Notes: a model not told the origin generated them from the letters alone. DNA of 64,000 bases from Halomonas sp. 7T (GCF_025643255.1 NZ_CP087112.1:1736001-1800000); one strand, 5' to 3'. Counted from the first letter of the stretch, positions 16,743 to 27,803 are shown. A program made the numbers and translations.

Positions 16743-17264
16743 TTAGTTAGACGTCCAGAAAATGTAATCGGCTTGATAAGTGACCACAGCGGTAGCGCCT
16801 TCGTTATCGGTGTTACAGCCAACGTTAGGCGCAACGCCGCCCTGAGTGTCCAGGCGCTGAATGTAGGTCACGCCATTCATGGCACCCTCGCCATCAGCCG
16901 GGTTGGCCTCCACCAGTTGCAGCGGAATGTTGCCATCGCCATTTGGCGCAACGGCTAGCTGAGTGCCGGTAATTTTAGAACCATCCAGCGCTTCCCAGGT
17001 AGCGGGCGGGCCGTAGTAGCTGCCGACTTGATTACCTTCGCGGTCATTGAGCGCGGCATGCGGGCCTTTAAATACCCAACCCAGGCTACCATCGTCCTTG
17101 GCTTCACACATGTAGGTAATCGCGCCTACCCCTACCGTTTCAAGAGCAACGCTGTGGCCATCAGGCACTTGAATGTCCGCAGGCACTTCGGCTAGCGCTG
17201 CTTGACTGAAGGATGCAATCAGAGTCGCAGCGAGGGTAGCACGCGTTAGATGTTGAATCGTCAT
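16743..17264 (-). CDS. Exported DUF3455-family protein
   Basis: 173 residues. The start ATG 17264 has AAGGAG six bases before it. The N-terminus is a clear Sec signal peptide ending ALA at about residue 25. The mature part carries the DUF3455 pattern: a cysteine after ITYM, WVFKGPHAALNDREG, GPPATWEALDGS, GVTYIQRLDTQGG, a second cysteine in VGCNTD, and VTYQADYIFW. Function is not known. The two cysteines probably form a disulphide in the periplasm. Its location directly upstream of an ECF sigma/anti-sigma pair suggests an envelope stress role, which is inference. Confidence 0.8.
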   Translation of the reverse strand: MTIQHLTRATLAATLIASFSQAALAEVPADIQVPDGHSVALETVGVGAITYMCEAKDDGSLGWVFKGPHAALNDREGNQVGSYYGPPATWEALDGSKITGTQLAVAPNGDGNIPLQLVEANPADGEGAMNGVTYIQRLDTQGGVAPNVGCNTDNEGATAVVTYQADYIFWTSN

Positions 17265-17389
17265 GTCAGTCTCCTTGGGTGGTATATCAACCACTTTTGC
17301 CGTGGCTGTATAGGGGATACACACAAGAAGGCCGACTGGATGCACTCTGTCTAAAAAAAATCTCAAACCTTCTGCAGCGCCTTCATCGC

Positions 17390-17415
17390 AAAAAAGCCCG
17401 CGACGTGTCGCGGGC
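17390..17415 (-). terminator. Intrinsic terminator after the porin gene
   Basis: On the minus strand a 9-bp GC-rich stem (GCCCGCGAC and complement, two-base loop) is followed by six Ts, 50 bases past the porin stop. Confidence 0.9.
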
Positions 17416-17467
17416 AATCGGCATTGACGAAACAGGCGAGGAACCTGCCTAGCAGGGCATCAGCGGC

Positions 17468-19084
<1,617 letters not shown>

Positions 19085-19193
19085 TTAAACCGCTATTGTT
19101 CTACTCGTTATGCCTGCGCCTGCCTTCGCACCAAGCTCCCTTGAATGTTGCAAAGTAACCACTACTTTGGCGTCGGAAGCTGCAGTTACTAAA

Positions 19194-19209
19194 ACTTAAT
19201 CGATTAAGT
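19194..19209. promoter_or_regulatory. LacI-family operator, porin side
   Basis: ACTTAATCGATTAAGT is a perfect 16-base palindrome in the intergenic region shared by the porin and the ABC transporter operon. It matches the operator before the GH32 gene with a one-base change in the centre. Confidence 0.75.
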
Positions 19210-19343
19210 ATTGGTAAACCAACAAGCCTTTGCTAATTATCGACCAATGTCTAACCGCCCATTTATGTTAGATAAAATTCATTTATTACCTTAGACAAAA
19301 GTCGCTATTGAACTTCGCGCAAACAGACGGCTAACTGGCAACT

Positions 19344-19361
19344 TACTTAATCGTTTAAGTA
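19344..19361. promoter_or_regulatory. LacI-family operator, ABC operon side
   Basis: TACTTAATCGTTTAAGTA is a near-palindrome 60 bases before the binding-protein start, 150 bases from the operator at 19194. The inner 16 bases are identical to the core before the GH32 gene. Two sites at this distance could allow DNA looping between the divergent promoters. Confidence 0.75.
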
Positions 19362-19420
19362 GGCGCGGCAAGCGCTTTGATACTCATCACCCACAACAAT
19401 AAACGCCGAGGAACGCCGTT

Positions 19421-20692
19421 ATGAAAAAGACACTGCTCACGTCAGCCATTGCTTTGGCCAGTATTGCCAGCGCCACCGGGTCTGCCCAGGCGGCCGAACT
19501 AACCATTTCTTGTGGCGCGGTGGGTGCAGAGCTGACCCTTTGCCAAGAAGGCGTTCGCGCTTGGGAAGAGAAAACTGGCCACAGCGTCGATGTGGTTTCG
19601 ACGCCTAACTCGTCGACTGAACGCCTGTCGCTCTACCAACAAATTCTTTCTGCCAACTCCAGCGACATCGATGTGATGCAAATTGACGTGGTATGGCCAG
19701 GCCTGCTCGCTAACCACCTGCTCGACCTGCGTGAGGTGCTGGGCGAAGAGGCTGCTGCGGGCCACTTCGACACCATCGTCACCAACAACACCATCGATGA
19801 TCGCCTGGTTGCCATGCCCTGGTTTACCGATGCAGGCGTGCTCTACTACCGCGAAGACCTGCTTGAAAAGTACGGCTACGAGGCACCTACCACGTGGCAA
19901 GAGCTCACTGAGATTGCCCGTGAGATTAAAGAAGCTGAGCGCGCCGAAGGTAACGACCGTATGCAAGGTTTCGTGTTCCAAGGCCGCGCCTACGAAGGCT
20001 TAACCGTTAACGCTCTTGAGTGGGTCGCAAGCTTTGGCGGTGGCACCGTGGTAGATAACGACGGTGAAGTAACCATCAATAACGAGCGAGCCGCACAGGC
20101 GCTGGATCTCGCCGCCTCTTGGATTGGCGATATCTCCCCGGAAGGCGTGCTGAACTATACCGAAGAGGAAGCGCGGGGCGTGTTCCAGGGCGGCAACGCA
20201 GTCTTTATGCGTAACTGGCCCTACGCGTGGTCGCTGGCGCAAAGCGATGACAGCGATGTGCGTAACAAAGTGGGCGTTGTTCAACTGCCGGCCGGCGGTG
20301 AAGAAGGCCAAAGCGCTGCGGGCCTTGGCGGCTGGAACTTGGCGGTCTCTCGCTATAGCGAGCACCCCGAAATCGCCGCTGACTTGGTCGCTTACCTGAC
20401 CGGCGAAGAAGAGCAGAAACGTCGCGCTATTCAAGCCTCTTACAACCCGACCATCGATGCGCTTTACCAAGACCAGGAAGTGCTGGAGGCCGTGCCCTTC
20501 TTCGGTACGCTTTACGATACTTTCACGAACGCCGTTGCCCGTCCTTCCGCCCCCACCGGAGATGCCTATGGCCGTGTCAGCAACGCGTTCTTCAGCACCG
20601 CTCATGATGTGCTGTCCGGCACCAAAGATGGCGCTCAAGCCGTCGCTGACCTTGAAGGCGAACTACTGCGTCTGAAGCGTCGCAACTGGTAA
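19421..20692 (+). CDS. ABC transporter disaccharide-binding protein (ThuE/AglE-like)
   Basis: 423 residues. The signal peptide ends at AQA (residue 24). The mature protein is a type I sugar-binding protein: SSTERLSLYQQ, DVMQIDVVWPG, MPWFTDAGVLYYREDLLEKY and FVFQGRAYEGLTVNALEW are typical of the trehalose/maltose/sucrose-binding ThuE branch. Two cysteines near the mature start (31 and 42) could pair. It would capture disaccharides in the periplasm and hand them to the permeases at 20707 and 21693. It is first in the operon, after two LacI-type operators. Confidence 0.88.
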   Translation: MKKTLLTSAIALASIASATGSAQAAELTISCGAVGAELTLCQEGVRAWEEKTGHSVDVVSTPNSSTERLSLYQQILSANSSDIDVMQIDVVWPGLLANHLLDLREVLGEEAAAGHFDTIVTNNTIDDRLVAMPWFTDAGVLYYREDLLEKYGYEAPTTWQELTEIAREIKEAERAEGNDRMQGFVFQGRAYEGLTVNALEWVASFGGGTVVDNDGEVTINNERAAQALDLAASWIGDISPEGVLNYTEEEARGVFQGGNAVFMRNWPYAWSLAQSDDSDVRNKVGVVQLPAGGEEGQSAAGLGGWNLAVSRYSEHPEIAADLVAYLTGEEEQKRRAIQASYNPTIDALYQDQEVLEAVPFFGTLYDTFTNAVARPSAPTGDAYGRVSNAFFSTAHDVLSGTKDGAQAVADLEGELLRLKRRNW

Positions 20693-20706
20693 CCGCGGAG
20701 ACACCT

Positions 20707-21693
20707 ATGTCGAGTTCCTCTCACCAAGACGCGCCCCTCGGGGCGCATTCCGCTATGCCTACTGCGCGTCGGCCACGGGGCACCAAAGTGCGTCGCCAAC
20801 GGGTCAAAGCGGCATGGCTATTTCTAGCCCCGATGCTGATTGCATTAACGCTCGTCGCAGGCTGGCCGTTAATGCGCACGTTTTTCTTAAGCTTTACCGA
20901 CGCTTCGCTTTCAGACCTTGGCGCCGCCAACCTTATCGGTTTTGAAAACTATCTGGTTTACGACGATGGCCGCTGGTACGGCGTTCTCGCCGATCCTGTT
21001 TGGTGGCAATCCGTGTGGAACACGGTCTACTTTGCAGTGGTATCGGTATCACTGGAAGTGATTTTCGGTGTCATCGTGGCGCTGATTCTGAACGCAGAAT
21101 TTAAAGGCCGTGTGATTGTTCGCGCGGCCGTGCTTATCCCCTGGGCGATCCCAACCATTGTCTCTGCCCAGATGTGGGCGTGGATGCTCAATGACCAGTT
21201 CGGCATCATCAACCACCTGCTGATGACGGTCGGTATTATCGATAACCCGATCGCTTGGACAGCAAGCGCCACCTACTCCATGTGGGCGGTGATCATGGTT
21301 GACGTTTGGAAGACGATTCCTTTCGTCGCGCTGCTGGTATTAGCCGCCCTCCAAATGCTGCCTAAAGATTGCTATGAAGCCGCCGAGGTGGATGGCATTC
21401 ACCCAGTGCATGTATTTTTCAAAGTCACCCTACCGCTCATCACTCCGGCCCTAATGATGGCAGTGATCTTCCGTTTGCTAGATGCCCTGCGGGTGTTTGA
21501 TGTGATTTATGTATTGACCTCCAACTCCACCAGCACGATGTCGATGTCGGTCTACGCCCGTCAGCAGCTAGTGGAGTTCCAGGATGTCGGTTACGGCAGC
21601 GCAGCCTCTACGCTGCTGTTCCTGATCATCGCGCTGGCCACCATTGCCTACCTGTACCTTGGCCGCAAACAGATTCAATTGGGAGGTGACTGA
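20707..21693 (+). CDS. ABC sugar permease (MalF/ThuF-like)
   Basis: 328 residues with a hydrophilic N-terminus of about 35 residues and six membrane spans. The EAA loop contacting the ATPase is YEAAEVDGIHPVHVFFKVTLPLI-like, starting at about residue 222. It forms the inner-membrane channel with the next protein. It starts 14 bases after the binding-protein gene and overlaps the next permease by one base (TGATG). The C-terminal part aligns with ThuF-type permeases. Confidence 0.9.
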   Translation: MSSSSHQDAPLGAHSAMPTARRPRGTKVRRQRVKAAWLFLAPMLIALTLVAGWPLMRTFFLSFTDASLSDLGAANLIGFENYLVYDDGRWYGVLADPVWWQSVWNTVYFAVVSVSLEVIFGVIVALILNAEFKGRVIVRAAVLIPWAIPTIVSAQMWAWMLNDQFGIINHLLMTVGIIDNPIAWTASATYSMWAVIMVDVWKTIPFVALLVLAALQMLPKDCYEAAEVDGIHPVHVFFKVTLPLITPALMMAVIFRLLDALRVFDVIYVLTSNSTSTMSMSVYARQQLVEFQDVGYGSAASTLLFLIIALATIAYLYLGRKQIQLGGD

Positions 21694-22535
21694 TGAAAAG
21701 CCGTCAGTTAGCCAAAATCGCTAAACGCGTTGGTTTTTGGGCCCTTATCGCGATCATCATGGTGTATGCGGTGTTCCCGTTTTACTACGCGGTGATCACC
21801 TCGATAAAACCCTCCAGCGACCTGTTCCGCGTGGAGCTATGGCCCTCGACCTGGAATCTAGATAACTACGCGCAGATCTTCAGCCAATCGAGCTTCGTGC
21901 GGGCGATTTTCAACTCGATCATTGTGGCCTTCAGCGTGGTGTTTATCGCCCTGCTGCTGGGCATCACCGCCTCTTATGCGCTGGGGCGAGTTCGCTTTCG
22001 TGGCCGCTCTACCGTGCTACTGGTCATTCTGGGCGTTTCGATGTTCCCTCAGGTGGCGGTGCTTTCCGGGCTGTTTGAAGTCATTCGCGCGTTGAATCTC
22101 TACAACAACCCCGCTGGCCTGATTCTCAGCTACACCATCTTTACCCTGCCCTTCACGGTATGGGTACTGACCACCTTTATGAAGCAGCTCCCCATGGAGC
22201 TGGAAGAGGCCGCCATCATGGATGGCGCAACGCCCTGGGTCACTATCACCAAAGTGTTTCTACCGCTGATGTGGCCTGCCATGGCAACCACCGGCCTGCT
22301 GGCCTTTATCGCCGCCTGGAACGAGTTTCTGTTTGCCCTGACGTTTACGCTCACCGATGCCCAGCGCACGGTACCGGTAGCCATCGCGCTACTGTCGGGC
22401 GGTAGCGCCTACGAGCTGCCCTGGGGGCCGATTATGGCGGCTTCTGTTGTGGTGACCGTTCCATTGGTGATTTTGGTGATTATTTTCCAGCGCCGCATTG
22501 TTTCCGGCCTCACCGCGGGTGCCGTGAAGGGCTAA
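21693..22535 (+). CDS. ABC sugar permease (MalG/ThuG-like)
   Basis: 280 residues with six predicted membrane spans. The EAA motif is LEEAAIMDGATPWVTITKV (about 170-188), and WNEFLFALTF is the usual sequence before the fifth span. It pairs with the upstream permease; the one-base overlap suggests coupled synthesis in equal amounts. A weak GGCTGA/TCAGCC hairpin lies in the 66 bases before the glucosidase gene. Confidence 0.9.
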   Translation: MKSRQLAKIAKRVGFWALIAIIMVYAVFPFYYAVITSIKPSSDLFRVELWPSTWNLDNYAQIFSQSSFVRAIFNSIIVAFSVVFIALLLGITASYALGRVRFRGRSTVLLVILGVSMFPQVAVLSGLFEVIRALNLYNNPAGLILSYTIFTLPFTVWVLTTFMKQLPMELEEAAIMDGATPWVTITKVFLPLMWPAMATTGLLAFIAAWNEFLFALTFTLTDAQRTVPVAIALLSGGSAYELPWGPIMAASVVVTVPLVILVIIFQRRIVSGLTAGAVKG

Positions 22536-22601
22536 CCCACGCGACAACTCTATTGATGGGCTGATGTTTATCCGTCAGCCACTGTTTTAAGGAATTGAGT
22601 C

Positions 22602-24218
22602 ATGCAAGACAATACGATGTGGTGGCGCGGTGGCGTTATTTATCAGATTTATCCGCGCAGCTTTTTAGACAGCCGCGGCGACGGCGTAGGTGACCTGAAC
22701 GGCATCACCGAGAAACTGGACTACGTGGCGTCGCTTAACGTCGACGGTATTTGGCTATCGCCCTTCTTTACCTCGCCGATGCTCGACTTTGGCTACGACG
22801 TTAGCAATTACTGCGACGTGGACCCGATGTTCGGCACGCTGGAGGATTTCAAAGCGCTGCTGGAGAAAGCACACTCGTTAGGTCTGAAGGTGATGATTGA
22901 TCAGGTGATCAGCCACACCTCCGATCAGCACCCCTGGTTCCAAGAGAGCCGCCAGGATCGCACCAACCCGAAAGCCGACTGGTTTGTGTGGGCCGACCCC
23001 AAACCCGATGGCACACCGCCGAATAACTGGCTGTCGATTTTTGGTGGCTCCGCGTGGACCTTTGATTCCCGCCGCCAGCAGTACTTCCTGCACAACTTCC
23101 TGACCAGCCAGCCGGATGTGAACTTCCACAACCCGGAAGCGCGTCAGGCGCAGCTCGACAACATGCGCTTCTGGCTGGATTTAGGCGTCGACGGCTTCCG
23201 CTTGGATACGGTCAACTTCTACTTCCACGATGCCGAGCTGCGGGACAACCCGCCGGTACCGAAAGGCGAAGCCAAAACCCTGGGCGCGCCAGAAGCGAAC
23301 CCTTACACCTGGCAGCGCCACGTCTACGATCTCAGCCGCCCAGAGAACCTAGACTTCCTAAAAGACCTGCGCGCACTGATGGATGAATACCCCGGCACCA
23401 CCACGGTGGGTGAGATTGGCGATGACAACCCGCTAGAGCGCATGGCTGAGTACACCGCCGGTGGCGATAAGCTGCACATGGCGTATACCTTTGACTTGCT
23501 CAACATGCCCCACTCCGCCAGCTACCTGCGCGAAGTGATTGAGCGCTTCCAGCGCTTGGCGGGCGACGCTTGGCCCTGCTGGGCAACGTCTAACCACGAC
23601 GTGGTGCGCAGCGCGACCCGTTGGGGCTCTGAAGAGGACCCACACGCCTACCCGAAAGTCATGCTAGCGATGCTGTTCTCGCTGCGCGGTAGCGTGTGCC
23701 TTTACCAAGGGGAAGAGCTGGGCCTGCCGGAAGCCGATGTTCCTTTTGAACGCATTCAAGACCCGTACGGCAAAGTGCTATGGCCTGAGTTTAAAGGCCG
23801 TGACGGCTGCCGAACGCCCATGCCGTGGACCGACGGCGTGCAAGGCGGTTTTTCCAACGTAGAGCCATGGCTACCTATGGAAGCCCGCCACCACGACCTA
23901 GCCGTTAGCCGCCAGCAGGATGACCCGGCGGCCACGCTCAATAGCGTGCGTGCGCTGCTAGCCTTCCGCAGCAGCCACCCGGCCATGTTTGACGGCGACT
24001 TAACGCTGGTAGACGTTGGCAACGACCTACTGGGCTTTACACGCCAAAAAGGCGACGAAACGCTGCTGTGCGTGTTCAACCTGACCGGCCAAGAACAGCA
24101 CACGACGCTTCCCGTTGAGGTGACCAGCGACCTAACGGTTGCCAACTTCACCGCCACACGAGACGGCAGCACGCTTACCCTGCCTGCGTATCAAGCCGCC
24201 TTTATGCAGGTCGCCTAA
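22602..24218 (+). CDS. GH13 alpha-glucosidase, HaG-like
   Basis: 538 residues of glycoside hydrolase family 13. VIYQIYPRSF starts the barrel. DGFRLDTVN holds the nucleophile Asp202, TTVGEIGDD the acid/base Glu271, and SNHDVV the stabilising Asp333. These positions and the length equal those I recall for HaG of Halomonas sp. H11, as do Thr203, Gly228 and Phe297 near its active site. HaG hydrolyses sucrose and maltose-type alpha-glucosides and transfers glucose to small alcohols. There is no signal peptide, so it acts on sugar already imported by the ABC system in the same operon. A C-terminal beta domain begins near residue 460. Confidence 0.93.
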   Translation: MQDNTMWWRGGVIYQIYPRSFLDSRGDGVGDLNGITEKLDYVASLNVDGIWLSPFFTSPMLDFGYDVSNYCDVDPMFGTLEDFKALLEKAHSLGLKVMIDQVISHTSDQHPWFQESRQDRTNPKADWFVWADPKPDGTPPNNWLSIFGGSAWTFDSRRQQYFLHNFLTSQPDVNFHNPEARQAQLDNMRFWLDLGVDGFRLDTVNFYFHDAELRDNPPVPKGEAKTLGAPEANPYTWQRHVYDLSRPENLDFLKDLRALMDEYPGTTTVGEIGDDNPLERMAEYTAGGDKLHMAYTFDLLNMPHSASYLREVIERFQRLAGDAWPCWATSNHDVVRSATRWGSEEDPHAYPKVMLAMLFSLRGSVCLYQGEELGLPEADVPFERIQDPYGKVLWPEFKGRDGCRTPMPWTDGVQGGFSNVEPWLPMEARHHDLAVSRQQDDPAATLNSVRALLAFRSSHPAMFDGDLTLVDVGNDLLGFTRQKGDETLLCVFNLTGQEQHTTLPVEVTSDLTVANFTATRDGSTLTLPAYQAAFMQVA

Positions 24219-24246
24219 ACGCCGCCCATCATAGTTAATAACGATA

Positions 24247-24272
24247 GCCGACCCGCCTTAGTCGAGGTCGGC
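24247..24272 (+). other. Hairpin just before the ABC ATPase ribosome site
   Basis: GCCGACC (24247-24253) pairs with GGTCGGC (24266-24272), and the AAGGAG of the next gene follows at once. No T-run. It could stabilise the upstream message or adjust translation of the ATPase. Confidence 0.5.
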
Positions 24273-24283
24273 AAGGAGTTACC

Positions 24284-25390
24284 ATGGCAAGTGTCACGCT
24301 TGAAAAGGTCAACAAAGTATTTGGTCGAGATCACATTATTAAAGACGTCGATCTCTCCATTGGCGACGGCGAGTTTGTCGTATTTGTCGGCCCCTCCGGC
24401 TGCGGTAAATCCACCCTGCTGCGCCTGATTGCCGGGTTGGAATCCATCAGCGACGGCGATCTCAACATTGGCGGCACCGTGGTCAATGATTTACCGCCAC
24501 GAGATCGCGGCGTGGGGATGGTATTTCAGTCCTACGCGCTCTACCCGCACATGACTGTTTACGACAACATGGCGTTTGGCCTGAAGCTGGCCAAGACCAA
24601 CAAAGAGACGGTGCATGAACGGGTAATGAGCACAGCGAAGATCCTTCAGCTGGAAGAGCTGTTACACCGTAAGCCCAAAGCACTCTCTGGTGGCCAGCGT
24701 CAGCGGGTAGCGATGGGTCGCGCGATGGCCCGCGAGCCGCGCATTCTGCTGTTTGATGAGCCGCTTTCTAACCTGGACGCGTCACTGCGTGTGCAGATGC
24801 GCAACGAAATTGCCCGCCTGCATAACCGCCTTGGCTCTACCATGATTTACGTGACCCATGATCAGGTAGAGGCCATGACGCTGGCAGATAAAATCGTGGT
24901 GCTTAACCGTGGCCATGTGGAGCAAGTAGGCAGTCCCCACGAGCTCTACCAACGCCCGGCCACGAAGTTTGTCGCCGGTTTTATTGGCTCCCCCACTATG
25001 AACTTCTTGCCCGCCAAACTGCTCAGCGGCGCCGCTGAAGGCTGCCGGGTTAGCGTGGCTGGATTAGGCGACGTTACCCTGCCCCAAGCGGGCGACGGCT
25101 ACTCGCAAGGCAGCTCGCTGACACTGGGCGTGCGGCCCGAGCATCTGCGTTTGGAAGCCCCGCAGGGTGACAACTGCTTTGATATCGTTAACGTCGAATA
25201 CCTGGGCAACGAAGTGTACGTTTATCTGGAGCCAAAAGAGGGCACGACGCTGCTGATCCACCGCAGCGAAGCGCCCAGCCAATGGAAAGAGGGTCAACAG
25301 GTATCACTGGTGCCCGATACCGAGCACGTGCATCTCTTTGATGAAAGCGGTGCTGCGCTGATGCTCTCAGACGCTCGTTCAGCCGCTTAA
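24284..25390 (+). CDS. ABC transporter ATPase (MalK/ThuK/UgpC-like)
   Basis: 368 residues. Walker A GPSGCGKST at 36-44, Q-loop in MVFQSYALYPHMTV, signature LSGGQRQRV at 134-142, Walker B ILLFDEP at 154-160, and switch histidine in YVTHDQ. The C-terminal part (from about 240) is the MalK-type regulatory OB-fold domain with GVRPEHLRL. It powers import by the two permeases. It is the last transporter gene. Its position after the glucosidase, not next to the permeases, is common in AglEFGAK-type loci. Confidence 0.93.
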   Translation: MASVTLEKVNKVFGRDHIIKDVDLSIGDGEFVVFVGPSGCGKSTLLRLIAGLESISDGDLNIGGTVVNDLPPRDRGVGMVFQSYALYPHMTVYDNMAFGLKLAKTNKETVHERVMSTAKILQLEELLHRKPKALSGGQRQRVAMGRAMAREPRILLFDEPLSNLDASLRVQMRNEIARLHNRLGSTMIYVTHDQVEAMTLADKIVVLNRGHVEQVGSPHELYQRPATKFVAGFIGSPTMNFLPAKLLSGAAEGCRVSVAGLGDVTLPQAGDGYSQGSSLTLGVRPEHLRLEAPQGDNCFDIVNVEYLGNEVYVYLEPKEGTTLLIHRSEAPSQWKEGQQVSLVPDTEHVHLFDESGAALMLSDARSAA

Positions 25391-25411
25391 TCAATCAAAG
25401 CACGACCCATC

Positions 25412-25472
25412 ACGGCCTTGGCGGTGGAGACAACCTTTCATGTGAGGGTAGTCGGCATACCACCAAGGCCGT
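25412..25472 (+). other. Long-range inverted repeat ahead of the LacI gene
   Basis: ACGGCCTTGG (25412-25421) is exactly complementary to CCAAGGCCGT (25463-25472), with a 41-base loop, followed by TTATTCTT. It lies between the ATPase stop and the regulator start and may be a weak terminator or attenuator that lowers read-through into the regulator gene. Confidence 0.5.
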
Positions 25473-25572
25473 TATTCTTGTGCGCAATCACTCAATAATT
25501 AGCCTGCGCTATAAAAACAGCCCAGGCATTGCACTTTTTCAGCCAACGCTTTTCACCTGTTTAGGAAGCTCC

Positions 25573-26622
25573 GTGACCGCCCCTCGCCGAATGACTCTAA
25601 AGGATCTTGCGCTCGAACTCGGCGTCTCTACCGCGACGATTTCCAACGCTTTTAACCGACCTGACCAGCTCTCTCCGCTGCTGCGTGACCGCATTCTCAA
25701 AGAGGCCAAGCGGCTAGGATATAGCGGTCCCGATGCCAAAGCCCGCAGCCTGCGTACCGGCCGCTCCAGCATTGTGGCGGTGATTCTGGCCGAAAGCCTG
25801 ACTTACAGCCTCAACGACGCCGTGGCCAGTGAATTTCTCTCTGGTGTGGCCGAAGTACTGGATGCCCACGGCCACACCCTGCTGCTGCTACCCGGCCGAG
25901 GCCATGCTTCCCAGCCTCCCGGCTCGGCCAATATCGCCGATGGGTTTATTGTTTACGGCCTGATGCCCAACAATAAGCTGTTAAATGAGCTTCCCTCACA
26001 GCGCCCGCTGGTCTCGGTGGATTTCGATATTGACGGCTGCCCCACGGTGCATATCGATGACCGCGACGCCAGCTACGCGATGGCGACCCATGCGCTGAAG
26101 CAGCGCCCGCTTCGGCCTGCCATTATTAACCTGCGTTTAACTAAAGAGCACTGCAATGGCCGGGTGACCAAAGAGCACACGATGCTGCCGGATAGCAGCA
26201 CCATTAGCCGCGCGCGCTTAGCCGGGTTTCACACGGCGCTCACCGAGCATGGCTTTGATCCCGACACCATTCCGCTATGGAACATTGAAGAGAACGTCTT
26301 TGATGTGTGCTCACCAGTGATTACTGAGATCATCGACCTACCCGCCGAACAGCGGCCTGACCTTTTGCTCTGCATGTCGGACCGTATTGCGCTCACCGCG
26401 CTGACGCTGGCCGAACAGCGAGGTATTCAGGTACCAGAAGAGTTACGGATTACAGGGTTTGATGGCATTGCCGAAGGGCAATACCGCGCGCCGCGATTAA
26501 CCACCGTACGCCAGGACAGCGCAGGTAAAGGACGCGTGGCGGCCAACATGATTCTAGGGCGAATACCCAAAACCCAGCAGCTGCTCAAAACCGAGCTGCT
26601 GCTGGGTGATACCTGCCCCTAG
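25573..26622 (+). CDS. LacI-family transcriptional regulator of the disaccharide genes
   Basis: 350 residues from GTG 25573, chosen because AGGA lies six to seven bases upstream; ATG 25591 is also possible and 25480 gives a long unlikely extension. MTLKDLALELGVSTATISNAFNRPDQLS is the LacI/GalR helix-turn-helix, here given in parts: TLKDLALELGVS then TATISNAF. A periplasmic-binding-like effector domain follows, ending in RITGFDGI and LTTVRQDSAGKG. It is downstream of the ABC/glucosidase operon and is the best candidate to bind the three palindromes at 11861, 19194 and 19344. The inducer would be the imported sugar or a product. Confidence 0.88.
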   Translation: MTAPRRMTLKDLALELGVSTATISNAFNRPDQLSPLLRDRILKEAKRLGYSGPDAKARSLRTGRSSIVAVILAESLTYSLNDAVASEFLSGVAEVLDAHGHTLLLLPGRGHASQPPGSANIADGFIVYGLMPNNKLLNELPSQRPLVSVDFDIDGCPTVHIDDRDASYAMATHALKQRPLRPAIINLRLTKEHCNGRVTKEHTMLPDSSTISRARLAGFHTALTEHGFDPDTIPLWNIEENVFDVCSPVITEIIDLPAEQRPDLLLCMSDRIALTALTLAEQRGIQVPEELRITGFDGIAEGQYRAPRLTTVRQDSAGKGRVAANMILGRIPKTQQLLKTELLLGDTCP

Positions 26623-26650
26623 ACATTCAGCGAGGGATATTCAGCAAGCA

Positions 26651-27655
26651 TTATTTAGCTGCTTTCTGCATCGCAATAGCGGTATCCAACATCCGGTTGG
26701 AGAAACCCCACTCGTTGTCGTACCACGCCATGATTTTCACCAAGCGACCATTAACGCGGGTGTGGTTGGCGTCAAATGTCGATGAGTGAGCATCATGGTT
26801 AAAGTCGATGGAAACCAGCGGCTGAGCATTTACAGCCAACACCGGAGAAGTAGCGGCAGCTTTCTCAACAATCGCGTTGATCTCTTCTTTGGTGGTATCA
26901 CGACCCGCGTTGAAGGTTAGATCCACTAGCGAAACGTTAATCACCGGTACGCGCACGGCCAGACCATCGAACTTACCCGCCAGTTCCGGCAACACCAAAC
27001 CCACGGCGGCAGCGGCGCCGGTTTTAGTCGGAATCATCGAATGGGTAGCGCTACGGGCACGGTACGGGTCGGAGTGATACACATCCGACAGGTTCTGGTC
27101 GTTAGTGTAGGCATGAACGGTGGTCATCAGGCCGTTCTCAATACCTACGGCGTCGTTCAACGCTTTAGCAACCGGCGCTAGGCAGTTCGTGGTGCACGAA
27201 GCGTTGGATACCACGGTGTGCTCTGCCGTGAGAATCTCGTCATTCACACCATAAACGATGGTGGCATCCGCATCCGGGCTGGGCGCCGAGATCAGCACGC
27301 GCTTGGCACCAGCAGCAATATGCTTGGCCGCCGCATCGCGCTTGGTAAACAGGCCGGTACACTCCATCACCAAATCAATATGCATGGAGGCCCAAGGTAA
27401 GTTAGCCGGGTCGCGCTCTGACGAAATCGCAATACGGTCGCCGTTCACGCTGATGCTTTCTGCATCATGCTCAACCGCAAACGGAAAGTGCCCATGAACG
27501 GTGTCATGACGTAGCAGATGCGAATTGAGAGAGGGGTCGCCCAGATCATTAATCGCAACGACCTGCACACGCTCACGGTAGCCGTTTTCGTACAGCGCAC
27601 GAAGCACATTGCGACCAATCCGTCCAAAACCGTTAATGGCAACTCTTATTGTCAT
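26651..27655 (-). CDS. gap: Glyceraldehyde-3-phosphate dehydrogenase, type I
   Basis: 334 residues. [14 protein letters not shown] is the NAD-binding start, [14 protein letters not shown] holds catalytic Cys154, and [14 protein letters not shown] is the C-terminal signature. Asp37 in AINDLGD favours NAD. It oxidises glyceraldehyde 3-phosphate, a product of Eda. It is convergent with the LacI gene and divergent from pyk, with a HexR-like site between. The sequence resembles the Pseudomonas gap-1 branch, which is HexR-linked. Epd is less likely. Confidence 0.95.
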   Translation of the reverse strand: MTIRVAINGFGRIGRNVLRALYENGYRERVQVVAINDLGDPSLNSHLLRHDTVHGHFPFAVEHDAESISVNGDRIAISSERDPANLPWASMHIDLVMECTGLFTKRDAAAKHIAAGAKRVLISAPSPDADATIVYGVNDEILTAEHTVVSNASCTTNCLAPVAKALNDAVGIENGLMTTVHAYTNDQNLSDVYHSDPYRARSATHSMIPTKTGAAAAVGLVLPELAGKFDGLAVRVPVINVSLVDLTFNAGRDTTKEEINAIVEKAAATSPVLAVNAQPLVSIDFNHDAHSSTFDANHTRVNGRLVKIMAWYDNEWGFSNRMLDTAIAMQKAAK

Positions 27656-27788
27656 GGTAGCACCTCAATCAAGCAGTGGTCGTAAATGGCGTATTCCGTA
27701 AAAAAATTACCAAAAATACGTATTTAATCGCCTTTAGGTCGATTAAAACCTGCTTTAACCGCCCATAAAGGCTAAAAATTATCCAATA

Positions 27789-27803
27789 TGTAGTAAAATT
27801 ACT
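27789..27803. promoter_or_regulatory. HexR-like operator between gap and pyk
   Basis: TGTAGTAAAATTACT fits TGTA-N7-TACA except for the last base. It lies 134 bases before gap and 98 bases before pyk in AT-rich DNA, so one site could serve both divergent promoters. Confidence 0.6.
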
